DNA of 16,129 nucleotides from Bacteroidota bacterium (GTDB lineage Bacteria > Bacteroidota > Bacteroidia > Chitinophagales > Chitinophagaceae): contig JAEZDA010000073.1 in assembly GCA_023433345.1 (NCBI GenBank), positions 1-16,129 of the forward strand, in the 5' to 3' direction. The position numbers and the translations under genes were made by a program. Under the pieces are notes generated by a model. The model made no database searches. It saw nothing but the letters and a program-made list of their open reading frames with translations, and was not told the origin of the DNA. The number at the start of each line of letters is the position of its first letter. Positions within the stretch are counted from its first letter, which is position 1. Below are positions 15,167 to 16,129 of the stretch, piece by piece.

Positions 15167-15956
15167 TTTTTAATTCTTTGATTTGATTTAAACTTAAATT
15201 TTTATATGATTCTGCTTCTTTCGCTAAACCTCCATCAGGGAAACGATCGGCGAAATCATCACATTCCTGCACCACCTTTTCATAACGTTCAAGTTTGCGG
15301 CTCTCGATACTTAGCTGAGCAAACCTGAAGTAAGATTTTATCACCTGTAATTTATATTCCTCGGCCTTCATAGACTCCGGAAAATTATTCATCAGGTTGT
15401 CATATGCAATTCCCGCAGCGCGGAAATGCCCAAGATCATAATACAGCTTAGCGCCACGTGCCTCTTTTTGTTCAAGCTTTTGGCGCGACTTATCAATTAT
15501 TTCCGATGCTTCTTTATTTCGCGGTGAACCCGGGTGCGTATTAATAAAGGTTTGCATCATCATCATCGCCTTCTGGGTATTGCTCTGATCCAGATCTATT
15601 TTGGGAGATTGCTTGTAAAAGCTGTAGGCCCTCATATAGTCCACTTCCTCAGCACGCTCACTTGTAGGGAACACTTCAAGATAACCTTTGAATAAATTCT
15701 CTGCATCACGATAAAGACCCATGTGATAAAAGCTGTAAGCATATTTATAATACAGGTCCTCAAATTTTGTATTACCCTTATAAACAGTGAACAGTTCCTC
15801 GTATAACTGTTGCGCGTAACGATATTTTTTCTTGCTGAAATACTCATCAGCCTTTTTCAATTTGTACTCCGGATCCTTGCTTTTTTGCACCTTTGCAAAA
15901 TTGCTGCAGGAGGTAAGAAAAAGGGAAACTGCCAGTAATAAAAAGAGATTCCGCAT
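15135..15956 (-). CDS. bamD: Outer membrane protein assembly factor BamD (lipoprotein)
   Basis: A lipoprotein of the BAM complex that inserts beta-barrels into the outer membrane. The 273-residue product starts with a signal and the lipobox L-T-S-C (C17). The rest is made of tetratricopeptide-like helical repeats: KADEYFSKKKYRYAQQLYEEL (about 35-55), DLYYKYAYSFYHMGLYRDAE, DYMRAYSFYKQSP, and later ARGAKLYYDLGHFRAAGIAYDNLM. The length and the two-helix repeat pattern fit BamD. The gene starts a likely operon with rpoZ: a TAnnTTTG box lies eight bases before the ATG, and the last 32 bases overlap rpoZ. The family call is confident. Confidence 0.94.
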   Translation of the reverse strand: MRNLFLLLAVSLFLTSCSNFAKVQKSKDPEYKLKKADEYFSKKKYRYAQQLYEELFTVYKGNTKFEDLYYKYAYSFYHMGLYRDAENLFKGYLEVFPTSERAEEVDYMRAYSFYKQSPKIDLDQSNTQKAMMMMQTFINTHPGSPRNKEASEIIDKSRQKLEQKEARGAKLYYDLGHFRAAGIAYDNLMNNFPESMKAEEYKLQVIKSYFRFAQLSIESRKLERYEKVVQECDDFADRFPDGGLAKEAESYKNLSLNQIKELKNEQNPSSAKL

Positions 15957-15964
15957 AAAGGGGG

Positions 15965-15972
15965 CAAAATTA
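15965..15972 (-). promoter_or_regulatory. Candidate -7 promoter element of bamD-rpoZ
   Basis: The minus strand reads TAATTTTG, a match to TAnnTTTG, ending eight bases before the bamD ATG at 15956. This would leave almost no untranslated leader. No -33 box was found. Confidence 0.45.
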
Positions 15973-16106
15973 CGGAAAATTCTTAATTAGTTCCTTGTTA
16001 ATAGTTCCGGTTTTGGGGTTTTGCGAAATTACAGGCAGGTTCATTCAAAGGACATCTGAGACGGTAGCGAGAATAGAAGTCGGGAGTTGTTGGTAATTAT
16101 TCTTTA

Positions 16107-16129
16107 CCCTGCACCCTGCACCTTGTACC
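16107..16129. repeat. Heptanucleotide tandem repeat, consensus CCCTGCA, cut by window edge
   Basis: Two exact CCCTGCA units (16107-16113 and 16114-16120) are followed by a variant CCTTGTA and the start of a further unit at the window edge. The preceding seven bases could be a degenerate unit. The array is intergenic as far as can be seen, and the period of seven equals that of the array at 5825-5866, with a different sequence. Confidence 0.65.

Overview
The window looks like chromosomal DNA from a member of the Bacteroidota, most likely a Chitinophagaceae-type organism. The evidence is the neighbourhood bamD, rpoZ (Bacteroidota form), coaBC, DUF4835/PorD; two N-terminal lipoproteins; starts without clear Shine-Dalgarno sequences; and TAnnTTTG (-7 type) boxes upstream of several genes. 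Nearly everything is housekeeping DNA. I see no phage, CRISPR array, defence island, rRNA or tRNA, and no gene-free stretch longer than 300 bases.

Layout. (1) 1-818, minus: 5' part of tgt, cut by the window edge. (2) 1013-1822, plus: an IS1595/ISXO2-like transposase whose catalytic core is internally shortened. (3) 1929-3679, plus: a membrane glycosyltransferase (GT2) and rsmG, overlapping by one base. (4) 3680-3841: a GC-rich palindromic island between convergent genes. (5) 3842-5764, minus: a secreted M1 metallopeptidase. (6) 5855-8894, minus: a tight group pepP, pssA, purS, rsmI; the last codons and the stop of rsmI are formed by a heptanucleotide repeat array. (7) 9080-10684, plus: ATP-dependent phosphoenolpyruvate carboxykinase with a strong intrinsic terminator. 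(8) 10878-15956, minus: bamD, rpoZ, a terminator-like hairpin, then coaBC, porD (DUF4835), a DUF4296 lipoprotein, scoA and scoB. (9) 15957-16129: promoter region of bamD and the start of a second heptamer repeat.

How the genes fit together. The bamD-to-scoB block mixes envelope biogenesis (BamD, PorD), transcription (omega), CoA synthesis (CoaBC) and CoA transfer between succinate and acetoacetate (ScoAB), with overlapping or closely spaced genes that suggest cotranscription. The most striking observation is that scoB carries one in-frame TAG at codon 162 while the next 57 codons still encode a normal ScoB C-terminus. Other points of interest are an intrinsic-terminator structure whose T-tract touches the coaBC start codon, two unrelated heptamer repeats, and a transposase that keeps its zinc ribbon and helix-turn-helix but has lost about a quarter of its length from the nuclease domain. 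I found no convincing wholly new system.
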